From Zobellia galactanivorans (GTDB taxonomy: Bacteria; Bacteroidota; Bacteroidia; Flavobacteriales; Flavobacteriaceae): DNA of 64,000 nucleotides. A program made the translations under genes and the position numbers. A model generated the notes under the pieces. It saw only the letters and a program-made list of their open reading frames with translations, had not been told where the DNA came from and searched no databases. Below, piece after piece: positions 44,170-53,065 of this stretch. Position 1 is the first letter of the stretch. The number at the start of each line of letters is the position of its first letter. The stretch spans positions 1,918,501 to 1,982,500 of the forward strand of contig NC_015844.1 of assembly GCF_000973105.1 (NCBI RefSeq). Reading direction: 5' to 3'.

Positions 44170-45165
44170 TTAGGAAGTAAACTGGTAGTCGCCAAATTTC
44201 TCAAGCACCTCGTCAAAGGCCGAAAATACATCGACGGAATCGTCGCTGGTGACCATCTTCATACGGTATTCCTTAAAGTTGGGAATGCCTTTAAAGTAAT
44301 TGGTATAATGCCTTCGGGTTTCAAAGACCCCTAATTTTTCGCCCTTCCAGTCGATGGCCATTTGCAAATGGCGGCGGGCGGCGTCTACACGTTCTTGCAT
44401 GCTGGGGGGCGCCTTGTGGCTTCCGGTTTTGAAATAGTGCTTTACCTCATCGAAAAACCAGGGGTAACCAATGCTGGCACGGCCGATCATGGCACCATCA
44501 AGTCCATATTCGTCACGCATTCGCATTGCGGCCTCGGGCGAATCTACATCGCCGTTTCCAAACACGGGAATATGCATACGCTGGTTGTTCTTTACCTCGG
44601 CAATAGGCTTCCAGTCGGCCTCGCCCTTATACATCTGCACCCGGGTCCTACCATGAATGGCTATGGCCTTGCAGCCAACGTCTTGCAAACGCTCGGCCAC
44701 CTCCACTATTTTAATGGAATCATGGTCCCATCCCAAGCGGGTCTTCACCGTAATGGGCAAATTGGTGCGCTCCACCATGGCCTTGGTGAGCGATACCATA
44801 AGGTCTATATCTTTTAAAATACCGGCACCGGCACCCTTGCTGACCACCTTTTTCACCGGACAGCCAAAATTGATATCGATGATATCCGGCTTCGATTGCT
44901 CTACAATATCTACCGATTGCAGCATAGAGTCTAGATTGGCCCCGAAAATCTGAATGCCAACGGGCCTTTCCTTTTCATAGATATCCAACTTCATTACACT
45001 TTTCGCGGCATCGCGAATCAATCCTTCCGAAGAAATAAACTCGGTATACACCACGTCGGCACCCTGCTCTTTACAGAGGGCACGAAAGGGTGGGTCGCTT
45101 ACATCTTCCATAGGGGCAAGAAGCAACGGAAAATCAGGCAATTGAATGTCTCCTATTTTTGGCAT
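44170..45165 (-). CDS. dusB: tRNA-dihydrouridine synthase B
   Basis: A 331-residue FMN enzyme reducing uridines in the tRNA D-loop. The N-terminus LLLAPMEDVSDPPFRALC is typical of DusB. The catalytic cysteine lies in DINFGCPVKKV near 100. The FMN-binding segments are VKTRLGWDH, IHGRTRVQMYKG and VFGNGDVDSPE, followed by a helical tRNA-binding domain. It converges with the permease gene; a short CTTCC/GGAAG hairpin lies between them at 44160-44177. Confidence 0.93.
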   Translation of the reverse strand: MPKIGDIQLPDFPLLLAPMEDVSDPPFRALCKEQGADVVYTEFISSEGLIRDAAKSVMKLDIYEKERPVGIQIFGANLDSMLQSVDIVEQSKPDIIDINFGCPVKKVVSKGAGAGILKDIDLMVSLTKAMVERTNLPITVKTRLGWDHDSIKIVEVAERLQDVGCKAIAIHGRTRVQMYKGEADWKPIAEVKNNQRMHIPVFGNGDVDSPEAAMRMRDEYGLDGAMIGRASIGYPWFFDEVKHYFKTGSHKAPPSMQERVDAARRHLQMAIDWKGEKLGVFETRRHYTNYFKGIPNFKEYRMKMVTSDDSVDVFSAFDEVLEKFGDYQFTS

Positions 45166-45170
45166 GGCCG

Positions 45171-45178
45171 CAAATTTA
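45171..45178 (-). promoter_or_regulatory. Bacteroidota -7 element of dusB (near-leaderless)
   Basis: On the minus strand TAAATTTG matches TAnnTTTG. Five bases separate it from the dusB ATG at 45165, an arrangement like that of rbfA. Confidence 0.45.
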
Positions 45179-45232
45179 CAACTAATCTACAAGGCATTAA
45201 AATGCAGAACATAACTATCTTTACCCCGTTCT

Positions 45233-46000
45233 ATGGATTTAACACTACCTTTTGAACCCATACTCTTCGGTATAAAATGGAATATGCACCTGATTCTCGA
45301 ATATCTGGCGTTTTTCATTGCCTTTAGGTACTATGTATTTTCCCGTAAACGCAGCACCGACGCCATTTCTTCCAACAATAGGCTGACCATAATCATCGGG
45401 GCCATTTTTGGGGCCTTGCTACTTTCCAGGCTCGTGGCTTTTTTGGAAGAGCCCCTAGTTCATTACCAACAGGGGTGGATGGTACTCATGAACAACAAGA
45501 CCATTATGGGCGGGCTGTTCGGAGGCCTATTGGGCGTGGAATTGGTCAAGAGGATCATAGGGGAAAAGCAATCGTCGGGAGACCTCTTTACCCTGCCTAT
45601 TGTTCTTGGTATTATCATCGGTAGGATAGGATGCTTTTTAGCGGGGACCAAGGAATTTACCTATGGAAAGGAAACTTCCTTTTTTATGGGGATGGATTTG
45701 GGGGACGGACTCAGCAGGCATCCCATTGCCCTTTACGAAGTCCTTTTTCTAATCGTGCTCTTCGTTTTTTTAAAACGGGTAAAAACCAAGGCCCAAGCCT
45801 TGGAAAGCGGCATGCTCTTTAAAATTTTTATGATCCTTTACTTCTCTTTCCGCTTCTTTATCGAGTTCTTGAAACCCAATACATTTTTTGTTCTTGGGCT
45901 CAGCAGCATCCAAATATTATGCTTAATTTGTCTTTTGTACTACTACAAAACGATCCGTCAAGGAATTGCCTATGCCTACCAAAGATTACACCTACTATGA
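45233..46000 (+). CDS. Lgt-like membrane glyceryltransferase homologue lacking the usual histidine
   Basis: A 255-residue membrane protein with about seven helices, related to prolipoprotein diacylglyceryl transferase. Conserved pieces are GRIGCFLAG (family GRIGNFINGE), HPIALYE (family HPSQLYE) and FRFFIEF. In the segment equivalent to FHGGLIG the protein reads LFGGLLG, so the histidine equivalent to E. coli His103 is phenylalanine. The asparagine and glutamate of the NFINGE stretch are also replaced. It is therefore probably a paralogue with a different job, not the housekeeping Lgt. It overlaps the radical SAM gene by 29 bp. Confidence 0.75.
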   Translation: MDLTLPFEPILFGIKWNMHLILEYLAFFIAFRYYVFSRKRSTDAISSNNRLTIIIGAIFGALLLSRLVAFLEEPLVHYQQGWMVLMNNKTIMGGLFGGLLGVELVKRIIGEKQSSGDLFTLPIVLGIIIGRIGCFLAGTKEFTYGKETSFFMGMDLGDGLSRHPIALYEVLFLIVLFVFLKRVKTKAQALESGMLFKIFMILYFSFRFFIEFLKPNTFFVLGLSSIQILCLICLLYYYKTIRQGIAYAYQRLHLL

Positions 46001-47366
46001 TTTTACCCTAAGCCTTTGCCCCCAATGTTTACGGCGTGTAGATGCCAAGATCATTTTTGAGAACGACAAGGTCTATATGCTCAAAAACTGCAGGGAACAC
46101 GGAAGGAGCAAAGTGCTTATTGCCGATGATATCGAATACTATAAAAACATCAGAAACTACAACAAGGCTTCTGAATACCCTAAGACCTTTAATACCAAAA
46201 CGCATTATGGCTGCCCTTATGACTGTGGCCTATGCCCCGACCACGAGCAACACTCTTGCCTTACGGTAATTGAGCTCACCGATCGCTGTAACCTTACCTG
46301 CCCTACCTGTTACGCTTCGTCTTCCCCTTCCTATGGAAGGCATCGCTCCTTGGAGGAAATCAAAAAAATGCTCGACGTTATCGTCAAGAACGAGGGCGAG
46401 CCCGATGTGGTACAGCTTAGCGGAGGTGAACCTAGCATCCATCCCCAATTTTTCGAAATTCTGGATTACGCCAAGACCTTGCCCATTAGACACTTGATGG
46501 TAAATACGAATGGGATTAAAATTGCCAAGGATTTTGCCTTTGCGGAGCGACTGGCGAGCTATGCCCCCGATTTTGAAATTTACCTACAGTTCGATTCGTT
46601 GGACAATGCGGTACTACAAACGCTACGGGGCGCCGATCTGGCCGATATACGTTTAAAGGCCTTGGAACACCTGAACCGCCTCAACTTGTCGACTACGCTC
46701 GTCGTTACCTTACAAAAGGGATTGAACGACCATGAAATGGGCGATACCATAGATTTTGCCCTCAAACAAAAATGCGTACGCGGGGTTACTTTTCAGCCCA
46801 CGCAAATTGCGGGCCGTCTAGAGAATTTTGAAGTAGATGACAACCGAATAACCCTTACCGAGGTACGGAGAAAGATTTTGGAACAATCGCCCATTTTTGA
46901 AAGCGATGACCTGATCCCCGTACCCTGCAACCCCGACGCCCTGGTCATGGCCTACGCCTTAAAATTGGGCGATGAGGTGAGTCCGCTTACCGGCTACATC
47001 AACCCTGACGATCTATTGAACGAGGGCAAGAACACCATTATCTACGAGCAAGACGAGGCGCTTCACGGAAAAATGATAGAGCTCTTCAGTACCGGTAATT
47101 CCGTTGAAAAAGCTTCGGATAACTTAAAGAGCATCATGTGCTGTTTGCCAGAGATCGATGCCCCGGAACTCGGTTACGACAACCTCTTCCGTATTATCAT
47201 CATGCAGTTTATAGACGCCCATAACTTTGATGTACGTGCCATTAAAAAATCATGTGTACACATCGTGAACAAAGACTATAAAATCATTCCTTTTGAAACG
47301 ATGAACTTGTTTTATAGGGATGACAAAGTAAAGTACTTAGAACAACTACAAAACGAAACGGTATGA
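45972..47366 (+). CDS. Radical SAM protein of the MJ0619/tetraether-synthase (COG1964) type
   Basis: A 464-residue radical SAM enzyme. The SAM cluster motif is CNLTCPTC (CX3CX2C) near residue 100, followed by QLSGGEPSIHPQF. The N-terminal part has a zinc-ribbon/rubredoxin-like CPQC near 16 with NCREHGR near 38, then GCPYDCGLC near 77-85. The C-terminus has more cysteines (IMCCLPE, KSCVHIV). This layout matches MJ0619/Tes proteins, which carry several Fe-S or Fe sites and join or methylate unactivated carbons. The ATG at 45972 lies inside the Lgt-like gene, and the end overlaps the next gene by 4 bp, so translation is coupled. Confidence 0.8.
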   Translation: MPTKDYTYYDFTLSLCPQCLRRVDAKIIFENDKVYMLKNCREHGRSKVLIADDIEYYKNIRNYNKASEYPKTFNTKTHYGCPYDCGLCPDHEQHSCLTVIELTDRCNLTCPTCYASSSPSYGRHRSLEEIKKMLDVIVKNEGEPDVVQLSGGEPSIHPQFFEILDYAKTLPIRHLMVNTNGIKIAKDFAFAERLASYAPDFEIYLQFDSLDNAVLQTLRGADLADIRLKALEHLNRLNLSTTLVVTLQKGLNDHEMGDTIDFALKQKCVRGVTFQPTQIAGRLENFEVDDNRITLTEVRRKILEQSPIFESDDLIPVPCNPDALVMAYALKLGDEVSPLTGYINPDDLLNEGKNTIIYEQDEALHGKMIELFSTGNSVEKASDNLKSIMCCLPEIDAPELGYDNLFRIIIMQFIDAHNFDVRAIKKSCVHIVNKDYKIIPFETMNLFYRDDKVKYLEQLQNETV

Positions 47367-47548
47367 TTACGCTTGTATTTCTAATGATAGGGCCTCCTAT
47401 AATTTTCTTGATTCTGGCCATTGTAGGTTTGGCAAGCAAAAAGAAAAAAATGGCCAAGACTTTCTTTATTCTAACCGGTGTTTACCTGCTCATAAGCTTT
47501 GGTACTTGCGGAATTATGCTGAGTAATTTTAGCTTGGATACGAAGTAA
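47363..47548 (+). CDS. Small two-helix membrane protein
   Basis: A 61-residue protein with two membrane segments (about 3-24 and 33-53) separated by a short lysine-rich cytoplasmic loop (ASKKKKMAK). Its ATG overlaps the radical SAM stop (ATGA), so it is translationally coupled to that enzyme. No family was recognised. The arrangement suggests an accessory or anchoring subunit for the Lgt-like/radical SAM pair. Confidence 0.7.
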   Translation: MITLVFLMIGPPIIFLILAIVGLASKKKKMAKTFFILTGVYLLISFGTCGIMLSNFSLDTK

Positions 47549-47558
47549 GGTCGCAGAT

Positions 47559-49961
47559 TTAGATCCGGTTGCGTTCATCAACCCTCTTAGACTTCTTGTT
47601 ATCGCGTATTTTAGAGTTTCCGAACCTGTAGCGTAGACCGGTAACCAATAATCTATTTTCCCCTCTTTGCAATGAGGTTCCGTTCTGGTCTTGGTAATTT
47701 CGTGTATTGAACTGGTTGCCTTGGTTAAAGATATCCTCCACCCCTAGGGATATGCTCAGCTTCTTATTGTAAAAGGTCTTACGGAACATGAGGTTCAATG
47801 CCCCGAAGGCATCGAATTTAGAGTTGCCCGAAAGCATAGGTGCCGTATAGACCAAATTAAGGTCGGCCGTAAGGGAACGATCGCTCAAGAGGGAAAAACT
47901 ATTGCTCGTTCTTACAAACCAGCTAAACTGGTCCAGTTCTACCGGCTCATTGGTACTTAAATTGGAAAAACGGAAGGTTTCATTATAAAAACTGGCCAAG
48001 ACATAGCAATTATAAAAATCGGTAAAATTTTTATTGAGCGATAAATCTATCCCGTAGGCCCATTCTTGGTCTAGGTTTGAAGAAATAAAGCGCAACAAGT
48101 TGTTATCATTGTTCTGAAAAATCAATTGTGCGAGTCCGTTTTTCTTCCTTTTATAGAACAATTCTACCGTATAGGACTTGTCATAAGTATATCCTGTGGC
48201 TATATAATATCTGGTGGAAGGCAATAGTTCTGGGTCGCCCTCAATAGTAGAAAAGGTGCTTTGAAAGGTTTGAAAGGGATTGATGCTATTGTATCTGGGC
48301 CTAGAAATCTTTCTAAAGTAATACAGATTGAGGTCGTGTTTCTCATTGGGACTAAATTGGATCGATCCGGAAGGGAACAACTGAAAATTTTTACGTTCGT
48401 TGAATTGAGGCTCCATATCCCATTCCCCTTCCGTCTGGGCGTATTCGGCACGTAGGCCCGTCTTTAACTTCCAACGGTCCCATTTGCCCGAATAGGAAAC
48501 ATAGGCCGCATAAATAGACTCGTCATAGTCGAAATTACTCGAGGCCGAAGGGTCAATACCCGGTTGGTCACGATCGAAGCCTTCTTGCAGAATACTGCTG
48601 TTAGAGGCTATTCCCGCATAGCGAAGGCCCGTTTCTATTTTTCCGTTATCCCCTAAAGGAGCCTCATAGTCTCCCTGAAAACTGTACAGGTTGATTTTTT
48701 GTGAGGCATCGGTAGTAAAATCGTTTTCCCCGGCCAATCCGCCTGTCGTATTGTAAAAAGCCGTATTGAGTAGTTGTGCGTCGGTCTCGTCATAAAAGGT
48801 ATAGTGGGCATTGAAGGATAATTGCTCGCCATTTTCGCCCAAATCTTGAATGTAATCGATGTAATACGAGGTGTTCAGTTTTTCCCTTTCCGCATTGTTC
48901 AAGGTCTCGAAACTCGACCAACGGCTATCGCCGGTCAATTCGGTATCGGTATCGTATACTCGCGCAATCTCGGGTTCCCACAGGGTAATGCTCGTAAAAC
49001 TCAACCGGCTCTTTTCGCTAATATCGTAGTCAAAAAAGAGGGAGAAATTGTGCTCTTTGTTTCGATTCAAATGTTCTTGCTCTGCCGTCCAGGTAGATAG
49101 GGAGCCATCATTTTGTGGAAAATTGGTGATATCGGTATAGTAGACCACCTTTCTGTCATGTCCAAAATTATAATTGAAGGATAATTGGGTTTTCTTCCCC
49201 TTAAAAAAATGGTCGGTGCCTATGGTATGCTTCGGCAATACGCCTTGTACGTATTTATTATAAACCGCACCGTTATAGCCTGCTATTATGTTCTTTTTCA
49301 TCACAATATTGATAAGCACACTTTCTTCCGCACTGTATTTGGCCGGTGGATTGGTTATGACTTCAATATTCTCGACATTGGAAGCGGAAGTACCTGACAA
49401 GAGGTTTACGATATCGTCATGGGGAATGTTTATTTTTCGCCCGTTGATCAAGAGTCCTACCGAGTTACTGCCCTTAACGCTCAACTTATCGTTTACGATC
49501 ATCACGCTAGGGGTTATTTTGAGTACATCCCAGACGTCTCCATCCGCATAGGCCGTGTTTTCCACATTAAAAACCAATCGGTCTATTTTTCTTTCCAACC
49601 TCGGTTTTTGTGAGGTGACCACCACCTCGTCCAATTTTTGATCGGTATCTTCCAACACCAATGGAGCCAACTCTTTGTCCGTATCGAGATCAAATGCCAT
49701 TACATCGCTCTCGTTTCCGATATAACTGGCCTTGATCAGGTAACGGCCAGCCGTAATATTTTGTAGTTCATAGGCGCCCGCTTCATCGGTAGAAGTTCCT
49801 GTCACCAAGCTAGAATCGGTAGCACTCAACAAAAGTATGTTGGCAAAAGAAACCGCGTGATCTTCTTCGTCGTTTACAACACCCGTTATGCTTAGTTCCT
49901 GGGAATAAAGCACACCATTAAAAAAGAACATAAAAAATAAGGGACATAAAAAACGCTTCAT
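47559..49961 (-). CDS. Outer-membrane beta-barrel protein with carboxypeptidase-regulatory domain
   Basis: An 800-residue protein. A signal peptide of about 21 residues is followed by a CarboxypepD_reg-like domain (LSITGVVNDEEDHAVSFANILLL) at about 22-105. A TonB-receptor plug-like region comes next (VVVTSQKPRLERKIDRLVFNVENT... VEVITNPPAKYSAE) at about 112-215, and a large OMP_b-brl_3 barrel extends to the end. No SusD partner is adjacent, so it is more likely a TonB-dependent receptor of unknown ligand than part of a polysaccharide locus. An inverted repeat lies upstream at 50008-50022. Confidence 0.87.
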   Translation of the reverse strand: MKRFLCPLFFMFFFNGVLYSQELSITGVVNDEEDHAVSFANILLLSATDSSLVTGTSTDEAGAYELQNITAGRYLIKASYIGNESDVMAFDLDTDKELAPLVLEDTDQKLDEVVVTSQKPRLERKIDRLVFNVENTAYADGDVWDVLKITPSVMIVNDKLSVKGSNSVGLLINGRKINIPHDDIVNLLSGTSASNVENIEVITNPPAKYSAEESVLINIVMKKNIIAGYNGAVYNKYVQGVLPKHTIGTDHFFKGKKTQLSFNYNFGHDRKVVYYTDITNFPQNDGSLSTWTAEQEHLNRNKEHNFSLFFDYDISEKSRLSFTSITLWEPEIARVYDTDTELTGDSRWSSFETLNNAEREKLNTSYYIDYIQDLGENGEQLSFNAHYTFYDETDAQLLNTAFYNTTGGLAGENDFTTDASQKINLYSFQGDYEAPLGDNGKIETGLRYAGIASNSSILQEGFDRDQPGIDPSASSNFDYDESIYAAYVSYSGKWDRWKLKTGLRAEYAQTEGEWDMEPQFNERKNFQLFPSGSIQFSPNEKHDLNLYYFRKISRPRYNSINPFQTFQSTFSTIEGDPELLPSTRYYIATGYTYDKSYTVELFYKRKKNGLAQLIFQNNDNNLLRFISSNLDQEWAYGIDLSLNKNFTDFYNCYVLASFYNETFRFSNLSTNEPVELDQFSWFVRTSNSFSLLSDRSLTADLNLVYTAPMLSGNSKFDAFGALNLMFRKTFYNKKLSISLGVEDIFNQGNQFNTRNYQDQNGTSLQRGENRLLVTGLRYRFGNSKIRDNKKSKRVDERNRI

Positions 49962-50321
49962 AAAACTGTAGGATTCTTGCTCAAATCTAACAATTTTCGG
50001 TAAAATCCTACAATAATTGTAGCCTTAAAAATTACAAAGCTCTACGTAGCCTACATTAAATGTCAGCCGTAGTCCTTATTTCAGCCCCTAAATCCTTCTG
50101 ACGTAAGCCTTGGCTTGTAAATGGACGAACATGAAATACAGCTCAAGCTGGGGCATTGCCCCCAAGAGCGTAAAGGATACCCTTGAAAATCCGCGGGTTC
50201 TGCCCTGATCACATCTACAATTAGGCTTGCTTTTTCGTTATTGTACAAAACAGTACGAAAATAACGTATCTTTGCCTACTTAATGAATAAGGAGTTGCTT
50301 ACCGAAATGAGCTCAGCATCA
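49962..50321. other. Divergent intergenic region between the barrel protein and lepA
   Basis: About 360 bp holding promoters for both genes. CTACAATAATTGTAG at 50008-50022 is a perfect 6-bp-arm inverted repeat, 46 bp upstream of the barrel gene. TGTAGGATT next to that gene's start is repeated inverted in AATCCTACA just before 50012. The lepA -7 element lies near 50270. No gene was seen. Confidence 0.45.
50267..50274 (+). promoter_or_regulatory. Bacteroidota -7 element of lepA
   Basis: TATCTTTG matches TAnnTTTG exactly, 47 bp before the lepA start. A TTG about 23 bp further upstream is a possible -33 partner. Confidence 0.55.
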
Positions 50322-52118
50322 ATGAAGAATATTCGAAATTTTTGTATTATCGCCCATATCGACCACGGTAAAAGTACCTTGGCCGACCGTCTTTTAGATT
50401 TCACAGGATCTGTAACTGCCCGAGAAAAAAAGGAACAGTTACTAGACAATATGGATCTAGAGCGAGAACGTGGTATCACCATTAAGAGCCACGCCATACA
50501 AATGGAATATATTTATAAAGGTGAGCAATATGTGCTCAACTTGATCGACACCCCGGGCCACGTAGATTTCTCTTATGAGGTATCGCGTTCCATTGCCGCT
50601 TGCGAAGGAGCCCTTTTGGTCGTCGATGCAGCGCAAAGTATCCAGGCCCAAACCATATCGAACCTATACTTGGCCTTAGAGAACGATTTAGAGATCATTC
50701 CCGTTCTGAACAAGGTAGACTTGCCCAGTGCCAACCCTGAAGAAGTCACCGACGACATCGTAGACCTTTTGGGCTGTACGGCAGAGGAAGTAATTCCCGC
50801 CAGTGCGAAGACCGGTATCGGTATTGAGGAAATTCTTTCCGCCATTATTGAACGTGTACCCGCTCCGAAAGGAAATGCCGATGAAGCCCTACAAGCATTG
50901 GTCTTTGACTCGGTATATAATCCTTTCCGTGGGGTAGAGACTTATTTTAGGGTTATCAACGGAGAGATCAAAAAGGGACAAAAGATAAAATTCGTAGCTA
51001 CCGACAAAAGCTATTTTGCCGACGAGGTAGGTACCTTGAAATTAACACAACATCCAAAACAGTCGATAAAAACCGGGGATGTGGGCTATTTGATTACAGG
51101 TATCAAAGATGCCCGTGAAGTAAAAGTGGGCGATACCATTACCGATTCGGCCAATCCGACCAAAAACCCCATTGCAGGTTTTGAAGATGTAAAGCCCATG
51201 GTTTTTGCGGGAATCTATCCTGTTGACACCGAAGATTTCGAAGAGCTTCGTTCTTCCATGGAAAAATTACAGCTGAACGATGCCTCGTTGGTATTCGCAC
51301 CCGAAAGTAGTGCGGCACTAGGTTTTGGTTTTCGTTGCGGGTTCTTGGGCATGCTCCACATGGAGATCATTCAAGAGCGTTTAGAGCGCGAATTCGATAT
51401 GACGGTAATAACTACCGTACCTAACGTTAGTTACCACGCCTATACCCGAAAGGATCCCGAAAAGCCATTGATCGTAAACAACCCTTCGGACCTTCCCGAC
51501 CCTTCGACCATAGATCGCGTAGAAGAACCTTATATCAAGGCTACGATCATTACCAAAGCCGATTTTGTCGGTAACGTAATGTCGCTTTGTATCGAGAAAA
51601 GGGGAATCATCACCAATCAGACCTATCTGACCACAGAACGTGTTGAACTTACCTTCGATATGCCTTTGGCCGAAATCGTCTTTGATTTTTATGATCGATT
51701 AAAGACCGTTTCAAAAGGCTATGCTTCTTTTGACTATGCCCCGATCGGTATGAGGACCTCAAAATTGGTCCGTGTAGATATTCTATTGAACGCACAGCCT
51801 GTCGATGCCCTATCGGCACTTATCCATTTTGACAATGCCCAGAACATTGGTAAAAAAATGTGCGAGAAATTAAAGGAGTTGATTCCGAGACAGCAGTTCG
51901 ATATTCCTATCCAAGCTGCGATCGGTGCTAAAATTATTTCTAGGGAAACCATAAAGGCCTTACGTAAAGATGTTACCGCCAAATGTTATGGTGGGGATAT
52001 TTCACGTAAGAGAAAACTGCTTGAAAAACAGAAGAAAGGCAAAAAACGTATGCGCCAAGTGGGTAACGTTGAAATACCACAACAAGCTTTTATGGCCGTT
52101 TTAAAACTGAACGACTAA
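50322..52118 (+). CDS. lepA: Translation elongation factor 4 (LepA)
   Basis: A 598-residue ribosomal GTPase. G1 is [10 protein letters not shown]3 DTPGHVDF and G4 NKVDLP. Domain II follows, then the LepA-specific C-terminal domain ending in [25 protein letters not shown]. The start [16 protein letters not shown] is the family norm, so the ATG at 50322 is chosen over the in-frame codon at 50283. A strong terminator follows at once. Confidence 0.96.
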   Translation: MKNIRNFCIIAHIDHGKSTLADRLLDFTGSVTAREKKEQLLDNMDLERERGITIKSHAIQMEYIYKGEQYVLNLIDTPGHVDFSYEVSRSIAACEGALLVVDAAQSIQAQTISNLYLALENDLEIIPVLNKVDLPSANPEEVTDDIVDLLGCTAEEVIPASAKTGIGIEEILSAIIERVPAPKGNADEALQALVFDSVYNPFRGVETYFRVINGEIKKGQKIKFVATDKSYFADEVGTLKLTQHPKQSIKTGDVGYLITGIKDAREVKVGDTITDSANPTKNPIAGFEDVKPMVFAGIYPVDTEDFEELRSSMEKLQLNDASLVFAPESSAALGFGFRCGFLGMLHMEIIQERLEREFDMTVITTVPNVSYHAYTRKDPEKPLIVNNPSDLPDPSTIDRVEEPYIKATIITKADFVGNVMSLCIEKRGIITNQTYLTTERVELTFDMPLAEIVFDFYDRLKTVSKGYASFDYAPIGMRTSKLVRVDILLNAQPVDALSALIHFDNAQNIGKKMCEKLKELIPRQQFDIPIQAAIGAKIISRETIKALRKDVTAKCYGGDISRKRKLLEKQKKGKKRMRQVGNVEIPQQAFMAVLKLND

Positions 52119-52120
52119 AA

Positions 52121-52156
52121 AAAAGTCCCTTACGTTCAACTCGTAAGGGACTTTTT
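52121..52156. terminator. Rho-independent terminator, probably bidirectional
   Basis: A perfect 14-bp stem (52121-52134 and 52142-52155) with a 7-nt loop. It is flanked by A on the left and T on the right, so it can end lepA on the plus strand and the lipoprotein gene on the minus strand. Confidence 0.9.
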
Positions 52157-52176
52157 CTTCTTATAAAGCCTCTGCC

Positions 52177-52545
52177 TTATTTTTTAGTGGCAACCATAGT
52201 TCCTCCTTTTTCCAATATACGTTTTCCTAAGAGTTCCCCTATGGTAAATACTTCATTGGATCGTACCGCTTCCTTATAGTCAACTTGGTAACCCTCATCG
52301 GATTTGGTCCAACTAAAGCTTGTCTCCGCATCAATTTCGCCATTCGTTGTCTTTTTAAACTCCCCGCTGTGGTCCGCTTTAAAAAGCCATATATCTTCAC
52401 GGGTAGTCGTTTCGCCGCCCTGGGGAGTGGCGCTCACTTCATATACCCAAGTCCCTACGATTGCATCAGTGTCATCCTCATCTTTTGAACAACTGGTAAA
52501 GGCAACGGTACTGGCTAAAGCAAAGAATAAAACGATTTTTTTCAT
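52177..52545 (-). CDS. Lipocalin-like lipoprotein
   Basis: A 122-residue protein with lipobox TSC at about 18-20 (MKKIVLFFALASTVAFTSC). The mature part starts with an acidic linker and IVGTWVYE, the typical first strand of Bacteroidota lipocalin-like domains, followed by several beta strands. The ATG at 52545 fits the signal peptide; the frame runs open further upstream without meaning. The ligand is unknown. Confidence 0.75.
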   Translation of the reverse strand: MKKIVLFFALASTVAFTSCSKDEDDTDAIVGTWVYEVSATPQGGETTTREDIWLFKADHSGEFKKTTNGEIDAETSFSWTKSDEGYQVDYKEAVRSNEVFTIGELLGKRILEKGGTMVATKK

Positions 52546-52801
52546 AGTAATATGCGTTAATATTAATAAAATTGAATTACCACAAAAACGCAAACAATTT
52601 TTAATTATTGTAAGAAAATAATACAAGTTTTTGTTTCCATAGATTCGACATAAATGGCTAAAAAAGATAATTTCTTCGTTGTCAAGTCTTTTCTTCATTC
52701 CGACAGCGGAAATTAATTTTTTTCTTACAAATACTTCTTGCACAGCACAATTTTTAAACCTGCATTCAGTTTTAGTACTGTTAAATTATTGCACATAGAA
52801 A

Positions 52802-53038
52802 ATGACAACTTACATTGCACATTTTACGGCGGGACACCGCATTATTCCGACCGAACAGAACTCTATCTTTATTTGGCAACAAGAAAGTGGGGAAGTAGAC
52901 ATAACCCTACTCGTCAACAAAATAAAAAGGGAGTCGGCACTACACTTCTATAGCTTGGTCGCCGACAATTATGAAGGTGAAGTGCAACTCGACGATATCG
53001 ACATTACCGTACACGAGACCTTGCCGTTTTCAGGTTAA
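52802..53038 (+). CDS. Hypothetical 78-residue protein
   Basis: A small soluble, strand-rich and acidic protein (MTTYIAHFTAGHRIIPTEQN, then QLDDIDITVHE). It has no signal peptide, cysteine or membrane segment. Codon use looks coding. It converges with the antiporter gene, 28 bp away. The family was not recognised. Confidence 0.55.
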   Translation: MTTYIAHFTAGHRIIPTEQNSIFIWQQESGEVDITLLVNKIKRESALHFYSLVADNYEGEVQLDDIDITVHETLPFSG

Positions 53039-53065
53039 TACGGAATCATATGAAAGAATAAGGGG

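Noticed and set aside
45233-46000. Housekeeping prolipoprotein diacylglyceryl transferase (lgt)
   Set aside because: The histidine of the HGG motif and the NFINGE residues are replaced, and the gene is fused by overlap to a radical SAM operon.
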